Source: Bacteroidaceae bacterium
GTDB taxonomy: Bacteria > Bacteroidota > Bacteroidia > Bacteroidales > Bacteroidaceae
Assembly: GCA_017560125.1 (NCBI GenBank)
Contig: JAFYOS010000023.1
Span: 1-56,700 of the forward strand
Length of the DNA: 56,700 bases
Direction of reading: 5' to 3'
A program made the position numbers and the translations under genes. The notes below the pieces were generated by a model. The model searched no databases. It was not told where the DNA came from and worked only from the letters and a program-made list of their open reading frames with translations. Positions 15,196 through 23,716 of this stretch are shown here, one piece after another. Each line of letters begins with the position of its first letter. Within the stretch, counting starts at the first letter, position 1.

Positions 15196-15528
15196 ATGGG
15201 ACATAACGGAAAAACACTCAAAGAGTGCGCAGAGGAACTTTCAAAAGCCGCCGCACAAGCGAGAGCCAATATATGCGAACTTATGCAGATAGAAGCCGTT
15301 ATCGCTGTCCTTAACGGCACTTTCGAGCAATTAACGGAGAAGTTTGATGAAGCGTTTGAATTGTTGAGAAAACTCCAAACGAGCATCGAAAGGATAACGC
15401 CGAGGATGCAGTACCGCAAACGCCCGAGAAGGATATATTACCGCTCCAAGATGAAGCCTTACCACAAACGAACCTCATACAAACCGCGCTGGTATTGGAA
15501 GCGAACCCGCTCAAATCCGCGCCGCTGA
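15196..15528 (+). CDS. Small protein with very basic tail
   Basis: 110 residues from the ATG at 15196, 4 bp after the upstream stop. Helical N-terminus (1-70), then an Arg/Lys/Tyr-rich tail (YRKRPRRIYYRSKMKPYHKR) probably binding nucleic acid. It is the last gene of the early operon before a 126-bp gap, so it could be a regulator of the following units. No family recognised. Confidence 0.5.
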   Translation: MGHNGKTLKECAEELSKAAAQARANICELMQIEAVIAVLNGTFEQLTEKFDEAFELLRKLQTSIERITPRMQYRKRPRRIYYRSKMKPYHKRTSYKPRWYWKRTRSNPRR

Positions 15529-15654
15529 CACAGCGGGAGAAGGGGGACTATAGGGGGTTAAGGGTTAAAAGTACAGTATCTGTAATATTCAATTACTGTA
15601 ACTGCCGTTAATCCCCGTTTTGCTTGATAAAACAACCTAAATAACTGAAAATCA
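15529..15654. other. Non-coding gap with inverted repeat
   Basis: No coding sequence. TACAGTA (15572-15578) and TACTGTA (15594-15600) form a 7-bp inverted repeat, a possible operator. No clear -7/-33 promoter was seen. Confidence 0.35.
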
Positions 15655-16227
15655 ATGAGTAAGAAAAAGATAACATCAAATATAACTGCCTCAATACCAA
15701 CAAGAAAGCTGGTAAAAGTCGATTATGTCATAGGGATTGACCCCGATGTGGAAAAGAACGGAGTTGCCTTCCTGGAATGTGCGACGAAAAGGCTTGAAGT
15801 AACATCGCTGACCTTCCCCGACCTCTTGGACTTCCTTCGCTCGACACAGCGACAAGCCGAGGTGCTGCAAAAGAACCTTCGCGTAATCATTGAAGCAGGC
15901 TGGCTGAATAAAGCCCATTGGCATTTGACATCGAAGGACAGCAAGCAAAGTGCAGCAGCAAAAGGTAATGCGGCTGGGAGAAATCACGAAGTCGGAAGGA
16001 AGATCGCGGAGATATGCGAGCATTGGCAACTGCCTTACGAGTTGATTAAGCCTCTTGCGCTCAAAACGGGAGGCGTAAACCTATGGAAAGGCAAGGAAGG
16101 AAAGATAACCCACGAGGAATTGTCAGCCTTTACCGGGATAACGGGCAAGACAAACCAAGAAGGCAGGGACGCTGCTCTGATTGCGTGGACTTGGGCGGGT
16201 TTTCCTATGCGAATTTTGAGAAAATAA
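15655..16227 (+). CDS. RuvC-like Holliday junction resolvase
   Basis: 190 residues. YVIGIDPDVEKNGVAFLE (24-41), VIIEAGW (about 79-85) and GRDAALIAW near the C-terminus supply the Asp-Glu-Asp acidic set of the RuvC/RNase H fold. A basic disordered N-terminus precedes it. It should cut branched DNA before packaging, a usual need in phages that replicate by recombination. Confidence 0.75.
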   Translation: MSKKKITSNITASIPTRKLVKVDYVIGIDPDVEKNGVAFLECATKRLEVTSLTFPDLLDFLRSTQRQAEVLQKNLRVIIEAGWLNKAHWHLTSKDSKQSAAAKGNAAGRNHEVGRKIAEICEHWQLPYELIKPLALKTGGVNLWKGKEGKITHEELSAFTGITGKTNQEGRDAALIAWTWAGFPMRILRK

Positions 16228-16257
16228 ACCAAAAGGTTGATATTTTACCCCGTAAAC

Positions 16258-16289
16258 GATTACAATGTAAACGCTTTTGTGTAAATTTG
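16258..16289 (+). promoter_or_regulatory. Promoter with 15-bp site F upstream of modification operon
   Basis: Site F, GATTACAATGTAAAC (16258-16272), matches site A at 13 of 15 positions. A -7 element TAAATTTG lies at 16282-16289, 9 bp downstream; no TTTG -33 is present because the site covers that position. The gap of 9 bp is identical at site E (53108). The direct repeat GTAAACG (16252 and 16267) overlaps. The promoter would drive the genes from 16325. Confidence 0.55.
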
Positions 16290-16324
16290 CTGCAAAATTG
16301 GTATCATATAAAGTTTATCGACCG

Positions 16325-17116
16325 ATGAAAACAGAACAAGTCAAACTTACACAAGTTAAGGCGAACGGAGAGAACCCCCGTTCAATTACAACCGACAAAT
16401 TCGCCAAGTTGGTAAATTCAATCCTCGTGTTCCCGAAGATGTTGGCAATTCGCCCGGTTGTCGTGGATAACAAAATGGTCGCCCTCGGCGGCAATATGCG
16501 CCTTCAAGCGTTGAAAGCCATTGCGAAAATGACACACGGCGACATCTGCAACCGTCTTGGAACAATCAACGACTTCTTGAAGAAGGGCGAAGGCGAGCGC
16601 GAAAAGATTGTGCAGTATTGGGCTGGCTGGCTTCAAAAACCCGTTGTTGAGATTATCAACGCAAGCGAATTGACAGAGGACGAGCGCAAGCAGTTCGTTA
16701 TCAAGGACAATGTTTCGTTTGGTAATTGGGATTACGATGCGCTTGCCAACAAGTGGGATAACGCGAGCCTCGGCGATTGGGGTATGGATGTGTGGAACGC
16801 CAACCCGACAGCGTTTGCCCCTATTCAGGGCGCGGCTTCTCCTTCTGCACCCGCTCCAGCGATGCCCGATGCGAGCGAAGAGGACGACCCGACAGCAATG
16901 TTCCAGGACGCTCTACCTCCCGAATTGCAGGGTGCTGACCTTTCGCCTGCTAACCTTCCAAAGATACAAGGCAGTGACGAAACCGCTATGGAGCGCGTGA
17001 TTATCGTCTATCCGAAAGACCAATTGCAGCATTTGTGCAATCTTCTTGGTATGCCTTCTATCGACAAGGTCGTTTACCGTCTTGAAGAGATTTTGCCCGA
17101 ACTCGCTGAGGAGTAG
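16325..17116 (+). CDS. ParB/Srx-fold domain protein
   Basis: 263 residues from the ATG at 16325. The N-terminal domain (1-125) contains NGENPRS and LGGNMRLQALKAI (about 52-64), the ParB-type nucleotide-binding pattern in which the usual GERR is replaced by GNMR. Residues 125-155 are a WD/NW-rich helical segment; a Pro/Ala/Asp linker and a small C-terminal domain follow. Such proteins precede DNA-modification genes in many phages. It probably acts with the next four genes, either as DNA-binding or NTP-using partner. Confidence 0.7.
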   Translation: MKTEQVKLTQVKANGENPRSITTDKFAKLVNSILVFPKMLAIRPVVVDNKMVALGGNMRLQALKAIAKMTHGDICNRLGTINDFLKKGEGEREKIVQYWAGWLQKPVVEIINASELTEDERKQFVIKDNVSFGNWDYDALANKWDNASLGDWGMDVWNANPTAFAPIQGAASPSAPAPAMPDASEEDDPTAMFQDALPPELQGADLSPANLPKIQGSDETAMERVIIVYPKDQLQHLCNLLGMPSIDKVVYRLEEILPELAEE

Positions 17117-17119
17117 CCT

Positions 17120-17794
17120 ATGACCTACGACGAATACATACGCTATCACCTCGGCGGCGATGCAGGGGTTGAAGAAAAAATGATTGCTTCCCTCTCGACT
17201 TACTTTCGTTTGTCGAGGTGGGACAGCTTTCGTTTGGCGTATTATTACACAACGACCTATCATATCCCCAGTGCGTTGAAGCTGCTCCGCAATCATAACA
17301 CCCCGAAAAGCGAATTGAAGTTCAGAACCGACCGCCGATATGTGCGTATAGGCGACAATTTCAGCCGCATTATGAAGCAACTTTCACCGAAGCTGCTTGA
17401 AGACCTCGACAGAGCGACAACAACGACCGAGCAGTACAACATCGTTTCGGGCTGGTACTTCTTTGGGCGTTACGCCTCGTTCCTCTTTCTCGAAGTATGG
17501 GCTAAATTAAGCGGAAAGCAAATTATTGACGACCTCGCACTGAAATTCGAGCAGGAAGAGAACTACACAAAGGGCGCGGAAATAATTGCAGGAACGCAAG
17601 AAAAAGCCGCATTAACGGCATTTATAGAGCGAGCCAAGACCGACACCCGCGACAATGTGTTTTCGCTTGAAACAAGCCTATGTGCAGTTGCCAAGTTGAA
17701 GAAGGGTACACGCTGGAATGGGTTCTATACCGAAAGGCTCTTGACGGATATTGCCGGGAGCGAGTGGGAAAATCTAATCATAACACTGCTATGA
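17120..17794 (+). CDS. Amino-acid:DNA-transferase-like helical protein (aGPT-PPlase type)
   Basis: 224 residues, all helical. FRTDRRYVR (68-76) and FFGRYASFLFLE (114-125) match motifs I recall from the alpha-glutamyl/putrescinyl thymine pyrophosphorylase (amino-acid:DNA transferase) family, which swaps a phosphorylated hydroxymethyl group on DNA thymine for an amino acid. The next gene is a P-loop kinase with an overlapping start, the expected supplier of the phosphorylated base. The call is from motif memory plus context. It could instead be the helical domain of a 5-hmdU DNA kinase encoded separately. Confidence 0.6.
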   Translation: MTYDEYIRYHLGGDAGVEEKMIASLSTYFRLSRWDSFRLAYYYTTTYHIPSALKLLRNHNTPKSELKFRTDRRYVRIGDNFSRIMKQLSPKLLEDLDRATTTTEQYNIVSGWYFFGRYASFLFLEVWAKLSGKQIIDDLALKFEQEENYTKGAEIIAGTQEKAALTAFIERAKTDTRDNVFSLETSLCAVAKLKKGTRWNGFYTERLLTDIAGSEWENLIITLL

Positions 17795-18339
17795 CAACGA
17801 AAGTGATATTTGTCGCGGGCGTACCAGCGACGGGAAAAACAACGCTCTTCAAGCGCATACGCGAACGATTGTTTGCGCAGTGCAGCGAGTTTAAGGAAGG
17901 GAAGGTACGCGGCATTGAGAACGAGCAGTACAAGATGCTGGGTGTTTTCGACGGCTCCACATTCGAGGGAACAGACCGTTTGAGTATGACCGTCATTGAC
18001 GATGCTATCGATTATATCAGAAGGCTGGACCAGGAGCCGGGACGGAAGGTCGTGTTTGTCGAAGGCGACCGACTTTTCAACTTTCGTTTCCTGCAAGAAA
18101 CGCGGGCAAGCCTCATTCTGCTCGATGCGTCCCCGGAAGTGCTTGCACAACGCCACAAGAAGCGCGGCGACAATCAAACTGAAACCTTCCTGCAAAGCCG
18201 CAGAACGAAGGTTGAGAACTTCGCGAATAAATACCGCATCAGTAGAGCCTACAACAACACGCCCGAAGATGCGGAAAAGATATTTCAGTTCATCATCAAA
18301 ACAGCAGAGCAATGGGTTGGAGAGTGTACGACCACATAA
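17791..18339 (+). CDS. P-loop nucleotide/DNA kinase
   Basis: 182 residues from the ATG at 17791, overlapping the previous stop. Walker A is GVPATGKT (10-17); FVEGDRLF near residue 90 is a Walker B-like segment, and QRHKKRGDNQTETFLQSRRTK supplies a lid with Arg and Lys. This is a small nucleoside/nucleotide-kinase fold. In this neighbourhood it may phosphorylate a hydroxymethylated base in DNA. An ordinary dNMP kinase role is the alternative. Confidence 0.65.
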   Translation: MTTKVIFVAGVPATGKTTLFKRIRERLFAQCSEFKEGKVRGIENEQYKMLGVFDGSTFEGTDRLSMTVIDDAIDYIRRLDQEPGRKVVFVEGDRLFNFRFLQETRASLILLDASPEVLAQRHKKRGDNQTETFLQSRRTKVENFANKYRISRAYNNTPEDAEKIFQFIIKTAEQWVGECTTT

Positions 18340-18728
18340 AGGACGACAAAGTTTTGAAGGATATTTGCTACAACTGCGGCAGTGCTTCGGTAAAAGGGAC
18401 TTACCCGTTCTTTCGCCGTATGATGTATTACTCGCACGGCAATTATTGGTGCGAAATCCTCGATGATAAAGCCTTCTATTTCGCAAGCAGGGCGAGAAAG
18501 CACGTGCGCCTCATTGCCATTGCGGTAAAGCAGGAGCACCAGCGGCAGAAGTTAGGCGAAAAGGTTCTTTTCCGCTTGTTACAGCGAGTTTCCCTTGCTG
18601 GGCTGGATACTTTAACACTCCGAACATCTATGCACGAAAACGGGCAATTCTTTTGGCTTAAACAAGGCGCAAGGATTATGGATGTAAAGGGCGATGACTA
18701 CGAAATGGAAATCAAAATAATCAAATAG
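18312..18728 (+). CDS. GNAT-family N-acyltransferase
   Basis: 138 residues. AIAVKQEHQRQKLGEKVLFR (about 66-85) is the acetyl-CoA-binding motif A, with Q-x-x-x-L-G; LTLRTSMHENGQFFWLKQGA follows as motif B. An N-terminal CYNCG pair of Cys is unusual. Overlaps the kinase gene by 28 bases. In DNA hypermodification clusters GNATs acylate the installed amine, and the Mu Mom protein is also of this fold, so a DNA-base acyltransferase is the favoured role. Confidence 0.7.
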   Translation: MGWRVYDHIKDDKVLKDICYNCGSASVKGTYPFFRRMMYYSHGNYWCEILDDKAFYFASRARKHVRLIAIAVKQEHQRQKLGEKVLFRLLQRVSLAGLDTLTLRTSMHENGQFFWLKQGARIMDVKGDDYEMEIKIIK

Positions 18729-18730
18729 AT

Positions 18731-19987
18731 ATGGCACAAAAGTATTATCAAAGCCCCCGTTGGAGCAACGAAATAGCCGATTGCAGTATGCCAATGACAT
18801 TTGACACATACAGCAACTGCTCGTTTGGCTGTCTTTACTGCTTCTCGCAGTTCCAGCGAGGCGTAGGCGACACAAAGGAAGCCTACCTGCACAAAGATGT
18901 TCGCAATGTGTCTGTTGAACATATCAAGAAGATGTTTACCGACCCCGACAAGTACGGCGGTCAGTTCAAGGAGTATATCAAGCAGCGAAAGGTAATGCAA
19001 TGGGGCGGTCTTTCCGACCAATTCGACGGATTCGAGAAGCAGCGCGGCAAGACGCTCGAACTGCTCCGTTTCTTCAAGGAGATAGATTACCCGTTATGCT
19101 TCTCAACGAAGGCTACTTGGTTCACTGACGACGACCGTTATATGAGCCTTATCGAAGGTCAGAAGAATTGGAATTTCAAATTTTCAATCATTACGCTTGA
19201 CGAGGAAAAAGCGCGACGCATTGAACGCGGTGTGCCTTCTCCTATGGAACGCCTCGAAGCAATACGCCGTATTGCGGCGGCTGGGGCTGGAGGTGCTACG
19301 CTTCGCCTCCGTCCGTTCATCATCGGTATCTCAACGCCGACCTACCTCGATTTGATAAGAGAGGCGCACAGCAGAGGCGCAGACGCTATGAGTACGGAGT
19401 TTTTCTGTGTAGAGCAGCGTAGCCCAACGCTCAAAGGTTTTATGCCTACAATCAACGAACTTGCTGGATTTGATGTAATGGAGTTCTACCGCCGTTTCTC
19501 TGTATCTTCCGGCTATCTCCGTCTGAATAGAAAAGTCAAGGAGCCTTTTATGCGCAATATGAAAGAGTTGTGCGACGAATTGGGTATGCGTTTCTATGTT
19601 TCTGATGCGCATTTCAAGGAATTATGCTGCAACGGCTCTTGTTGCGGTCTGCCTCCAACTTGGAACTACTCGCGCGGTCAATGGTGCGAGGCGTTGCAGA
19701 TAGCCAAGAACAACCCCGACGGCATTGTTACCTGGGACGATGTGTGTACGGATATTCAAGGACTTGTTTCGCAGTTCCAATGGATAAGGGCGCAGGGCTT
19801 CAACTGCAATAGCAGCGAGAAACGCGCCAAGTACGAAGGTATGACAATGGCTGATTATATGCGCTGGTTGTGGAACAATCCGCAGAGCGGTCAAAGCCCG
19901 TACAAGTTGTTTGAAGGCGCACTTGTTCCCGTAGGAAAGGACGAGAACGACAATTTGATTTACAAGTTTAACGGTGCAAGGTTTTAG
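18731..19987 (+). CDS. Radical SAM enzyme
   Basis: 418 residues. C-x3-C-x2-C (Cys30, Cys34, Cys37 in NCSFGCLYCF) binds the 4Fe-4S cluster that cleaves SAM. A second Cys cluster, LCCNGSCCG (about 297-305), may hold another metal centre. The layout recalls the spore-photoproduct-lyase-like and DNA-hypermodification radical SAM proteins. In characterised phage pathways such an enzyme rearranges the amino acid attached to thymine. It starts 2 bp after the GNAT gene and ends the cassette before the terminase. Confidence 0.8.
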   Translation: MAQKYYQSPRWSNEIADCSMPMTFDTYSNCSFGCLYCFSQFQRGVGDTKEAYLHKDVRNVSVEHIKKMFTDPDKYGGQFKEYIKQRKVMQWGGLSDQFDGFEKQRGKTLELLRFFKEIDYPLCFSTKATWFTDDDRYMSLIEGQKNWNFKFSIITLDEEKARRIERGVPSPMERLEAIRRIAAAGAGGATLRLRPFIIGISTPTYLDLIREAHSRGADAMSTEFFCVEQRSPTLKGFMPTINELAGFDVMEFYRRFSVSSGYLRLNRKVKEPFMRNMKELCDELGMRFYVSDAHFKELCCNGSCCGLPPTWNYSRGQWCEALQIAKNNPDGIVTWDDVCTDIQGLVSQFQWIRAQGFNCNSSEKRAKYEGMTMADYMRWLWNNPQSGQSPYKLFEGALVPVGKDENDNLIYKFNGARF

Positions 19988-19990
19988 GCA

Positions 19991-20563
19991 ATGGGAGCAA
20001 CGGGAAAGAAAATGAAGGATTACCGCCAAGCGCAGATCGTGCGCCTTGACATCATCGCTGGGCTATACAAACGCGGGTACTCGTATCGAGAAATCCGCGA
20101 AGAGGTTATGAGCCGTCTTGACCTGCAAAGCTATTCATTGCGAACCGTCCACAAGGATATTCAACAACTCTTGGAGGAATGGCGCGAAACGCGAATTGAT
20201 AACTTCGACCACGCCGTACAGCTCGAATTGGAGCGTATCGACGAGATTATCAAGGAGGCTTGGGCTGCTTGGGATAAGTCGAAGACTGACTACGAGAAAA
20301 AGAAGGCAAAACAGCAAGGAATACCGGGCAGCAGTGGAGAGGACGGTGAGAGCAGCGAAGGTGTTATCACTATCAAAATGGAGCAGCAGCGTGAGGAGGT
20401 TATTTGCTATGGCGACCCCCGCTATTTGGAGGTCGTGCATAAAAACCTCATTGAACGCCGCAAGTTGCTCGGTCTTTACAGCCCCGAAAAGAAGGAAATT
20501 TCGGGCGACCTTTCATTTACCAACCTTCTTATGCAAACGGGTATAGTTGATGAAGAGAAATGA
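19991..20563 (+). CDS. terS: Terminase small subunit
   Basis: 190 residues. An N-terminal HTH (about 20-48, GYSYREIREEVM then SLRTVHKDI) is followed by a coiled coil (50-95), a Gly/Ser/Glu loop and a C-terminal oligomerisation region. Its end overlaps the large subunit start by 14 bases. It should recognise the pac or cos site and load the large subunit onto phage DNA. Confidence 0.75.
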   Translation: MGATGKKMKDYRQAQIVRLDIIAGLYKRGYSYREIREEVMSRLDLQSYSLRTVHKDIQQLLEEWRETRIDNFDHAVQLELERIDEIIKEAWAAWDKSKTDYEKKKAKQQGIPGSSGEDGESSEGVITIKMEQQREEVICYGDPRYLEVVHKNLIERRKLLGLYSPEKKEISGDLSFTNLLMQTGIVDEEK

Positions 20564-22145
20564 GGCAGAAATCAGAAGGAACGCGGAAGCACTCTTTGCC
20601 GCTTGGCGCAACGATTGGAATTTGTTCATTAGGGACGCTCTGGGCGTTACCCTTGACGACGAACAGAAAGCAATCGTTTCTGCCGTGCAGCATAACAAAC
20701 TCGTATCAGTGCGTAGCGGAACGGCGCGAGGCAAAGACTTCGTCGCCGCCTGCATTGCTGTGTCCTTCCTCTACCTCACGCCCCGTTGGAACAAGCGCGG
20801 CGAACTCATTGAGAATACCAAAGTAGCACTGACAGCACCGACCGACCGACAAGTGAAAAACATTATGATGCCGGAAATCTCGCGTCTATTCAACAGAGCC
20901 AAGAAAAGGGGCTTTGTGCTTCCCGGTAAGTTGAACGCATACGACATCAGAACGGAAAACGAAGAGTGGTTTTTGACGGGCTTCAAAGCCGACGAGAACA
21001 ATCACGAGGCTTGGTCGGGTTTCCACGCGGTAAACACGATGTTCGTAGTCACGGAGGCGACGGGTATTCTCGATGATACCTATACCGCCATTGAAGGTAA
21101 CTTGCAAGGTAACTCACGCCTTCTGCTGGTATTCAACCCAAACACGACTATCGGATATGCAGCCCGCAGTCAGAAGTCTGCCCGCTGGAAAAAGTTCTGC
21201 TTGAATAGTCTTACCGCGCCCAATGTGGTTGAAAAGAAAATCATCTTGCCCGGTCAAGTAGACTACGAGTGGGTGATTGACAAGGTGGAGAACTGGTGCG
21301 AGCCGATAACGACCGACGAAGTGAAGGAAAGCGAAAACGACTTTCAATTTGAAGGCTCTTGGTATCGCCCCTCCGACCTTTTCCGCAAGAAGGTTCTTGG
21401 AGAGTTCCCGAAGGTTGACGAGGATATATTGATACCGCAGAAGTGGGTTGAGTTGGCGCAAGAGCGTTGGAGAAACTACCAATTGGAAAGCCACAACGAT
21501 TGTATTCTCGGTGTCGATGTTGCGGGTATGGGACGAGATTGCAGCGTAAGGTGTTACCGCTATGGCGACTATGTGGAACGCTTCGACAAGCACAATTCGG
21601 GCGGCAAAGCAGACCATATGAAGGTTGCAGGGCAGGTTGTGAACGAAATCCGAACCCATTCCGGCTATTCGGTTTCAGTTGATACTATCGGCGAGGGCGC
21701 AGGAGTTTACGCCCGCTTGGTTGAGATATGTGAAGAGAGCGACGGCAGACTTGACGAGAAGACAATCATCAGTTGTAAATACAGCGAAGCAGCCAAGAAC
21801 AGCAGCGGCGACGACCTCACGGACATAACCGGGCAATACAAGTTTGCCAATATGCGAGCCTATTTGTTTTGGGCTGTCCGTGATTGGCTCAATCCAGACA
21901 ACGGGACAAACGCGATGCTACCACCAGGCGGCAGCTTCATTGAAGAGGCTACCGAAATCAAATGGTCGTTCCTCTCCAATGGTAAAATCATCATTGAACC
22001 GAAAGAGGACATCAAGGAACGCCTTGGTCATTCTACGGACGAGTTCGACGCGCTGGCAAACACCTTCCACCCGAAGGCGGTGAAAATGGTAGGTAGCAGC
22101 AGCGAAGAGTATTACGACGAGGAAATTGAAGATATGTTGTACTAA
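20550..22145 (+). CDS. terL: Terminase large subunit
   Basis: 531 residues from the ATG at 20550. The ATPase has Walker A RSGTARGKD (about 55-63, with K-D instead of K-T/S) and Walker B MFVVTEAT (about 165). The nuclease domain begins ILGVDVAGMGRDCSV (about 322-336), continues with SVDTIGEGAG, and ends with DEFDALANTF, giving the RNase H-like Asp triad. It packages DNA into procapsids and cuts it. Length is normal. Confidence 0.9.
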   Translation: MKRNEAEIRRNAEALFAAWRNDWNLFIRDALGVTLDDEQKAIVSAVQHNKLVSVRSGTARGKDFVAACIAVSFLYLTPRWNKRGELIENTKVALTAPTDRQVKNIMMPEISRLFNRAKKRGFVLPGKLNAYDIRTENEEWFLTGFKADENNHEAWSGFHAVNTMFVVTEATGILDDTYTAIEGNLQGNSRLLLVFNPNTTIGYAARSQKSARWKKFCLNSLTAPNVVEKKIILPGQVDYEWVIDKVENWCEPITTDEVKESENDFQFEGSWYRPSDLFRKKVLGEFPKVDEDILIPQKWVELAQERWRNYQLESHNDCILGVDVAGMGRDCSVRCYRYGDYVERFDKHNSGGKADHMKVAGQVVNEIRTHSGYSVSVDTIGEGAGVYARLVEICEESDGRLDEKTIISCKYSEAAKNSSGDDLTDITGQYKFANMRAYLFWAVRDWLNPDNGTNAMLPPGGSFIEEATEIKWSFLSNGKIIIEPKEDIKERLGHSTDEFDALANTFHPKAVKMVGSSSEEYYDEEIEDMLY

Positions 22146-22157
22146 TAACTTTACAAT

Positions 22158-23543
22158 ATGGATATAAAAGAAATCACCCAGCAAGGAAGGGACGCGAACA
22201 GCGTTATTTCCGACCTCAAACGCAAGAGCGTTTCAGTACCCGCGTGGTCAAAACTCCGTAAAGAGTACGACCCCAAGGAACACCCCGTAATGACGGACAA
22301 GAACTATCGTGACAAGTTCAACAAAAAGACGGGACAAATGGAAAAGGTTACACGCATTACACTTGGACTGCAGAAGTTGGCAGTAAAGCGTATGACCGAG
22401 TTGATGTTTGCTATCCCGGTTCGCCGTGTTTACAGCCCGCAGGACGATGCGGAAAAGAAGGTAGCCGAGATTATGGAAGCAATCTTCAAGAAGAACCGCA
22501 TCAACAGCGTAAACAACGAGCGAGGGCGTTATCTCTTTGCTTCGTGCGAGAATGTAACGCTATGGTACAGCCAAGAGAAGGACACAATCTACGCAGGCGA
22601 GAAGAGCAAACTACGCCTTCGCTGCAAGAACTTTTCGCCAATGAACGGCGATGCGCTCTATCCTCTGTTTGACGAGTACGACGATTTGATTGCTCTGTCA
22701 ATGGAATACACCCGTACCGAGAACAACAAGACAATCACATATTTTGACACCTACACCGATAGCGAGCATATCCGCTGGCGCACAGACGGAGGAACAACCG
22801 AGGAGGAGGTGCGCGAACAAATCGAGTTGGAAAAAATCACGGGCTTGTATATCCAACGCCCGGAGCCTATTTGGGAAGACCAGTCGTCAAATGTGTATGA
22901 AGCCGAATGGACTCTGAGCCGCAACGGTAACTATATCCGCAAGAACGCCCGCCCTGCTTGGGTTGTATTCTCTGACGAGAAGATAGCGCACGGCAAGAGT
23001 GCTGGCAACGACAATTCGGGGCGCGATGTTATTCAGTATGGCAAGAACGACAAGGCAGGCTATGTTACTTGGCAGCAGGCTATCGAAAGCATCAAATTTC
23101 ACATTGAGGAAATCAAGCGAGAGTTCTTTATGGAATTGCAGCTGCCCGATATGTCAATGGAGAATATGAAGGCAACCCCTATGTCGGGAGAAGCCCGTAA
23201 GATGATGTTTATCGACGCGCAGTTGAAGGTGGAGGACGAGAGCGGCATTTGGTTGGAGTTCTTCGACCGCGAAATCAATGTCATTCGTGCCTTTATGAAG
23301 AAGATGTACCCTCAATACGCGACCGCGATTGACAGCCTTGCGGTAGAGGTTGAGATTACCCCTTACCAAATCCGTGACGAGGCAGAGAGAATTAGCAACC
23401 TCACCAACGCTACGGGCGGCAAGGCTATTATGAGCCAAAAGACAGCCGTTGCGAACCTCGGCTATGTGGACGATGTGGATGAAGAGTTGGCGCAGATCGC
23501 GAAGGAAAGCACGGTCAGCCTATTTGACGAACCAACAGAGTAA
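22158..23543 (+). CDS. Portal protein
   Basis: 461 residues following the terminase by 12 bp, in the canonical position. It has portal features: KLAVKRMTELMF near residue 75, a beta-rich clip and wing, the helical stem around WQQAIESIKFHIEEIKREFF (about 295-314), and a C-terminal part with ITPYQIRDEAERISNLTNAT. It forms the dodecameric ring through which DNA enters and leaves the head. Confidence 0.8.
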   Translation: MDIKEITQQGRDANSVISDLKRKSVSVPAWSKLRKEYDPKEHPVMTDKNYRDKFNKKTGQMEKVTRITLGLQKLAVKRMTELMFAIPVRRVYSPQDDAEKKVAEIMEAIFKKNRINSVNNERGRYLFASCENVTLWYSQEKDTIYAGEKSKLRLRCKNFSPMNGDALYPLFDEYDDLIALSMEYTRTENNKTITYFDTYTDSEHIRWRTDGGTTEEEVREQIELEKITGLYIQRPEPIWEDQSSNVYEAEWTLSRNGNYIRKNARPAWVVFSDEKIAHGKSAGNDNSGRDVIQYGKNDKAGYVTWQQAIESIKFHIEEIKREFFMELQLPDMSMENMKATPMSGEARKMMFIDAQLKVEDESGIWLEFFDREINVIRAFMKKMYPQYATAIDSLAVEVEITPYQIRDEAERISNLTNATGGKAIMSQKTAVANLGYVDDVDEELAQIAKESTVSLFDEPTE

Positions 23544-23548
23544 AGCCT

Positions 23549-23716
23549 ATGGCGAAGAAGGCAGTTTTACCCAATTGCAACGAGTGTATGCACCACCACA
23601 GCCTGCACGAGATAGGCGCAAATGGAAAGCCGTTCTTGTGTAAGTGTAGTAAACACCCGGAGCGCAGCAGATTTATAACCAAAGACGGCTGCAACGACTT
23701 CAAAAAGCAGATGTAA
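23549..23716 (+). CDS. Small Cys/His zinc-ribbon-like protein
   Basis: 55 residues. C10-x2-C13, then a His-rich loop HHHSLHE, then C31-x-C33 and H36, with a last Cys near residue 48; this is a plausible zinc-binding site. It starts 5 bp after the portal stop, and its own stop overlaps the next ATG (TAATG). Tight packing and a clean start support a real gene. Function unknown; a head-assembly accessory fits. Confidence 0.65.
   Translation: MAKKAVLPNCNECMHHHSLHEIGANGKPFLCKCSKHPERSRFITKDGCNDFKKQM

Noticed and set aside
16325-19987. Reading the ParB/kinase/GNAT/radical SAM genes as an anti-phage defence island
   Set aside because: No nuclease or abortive effector is included, the genes are packed directly into the terminase operon, and the enzyme set fits DNA base modification better.
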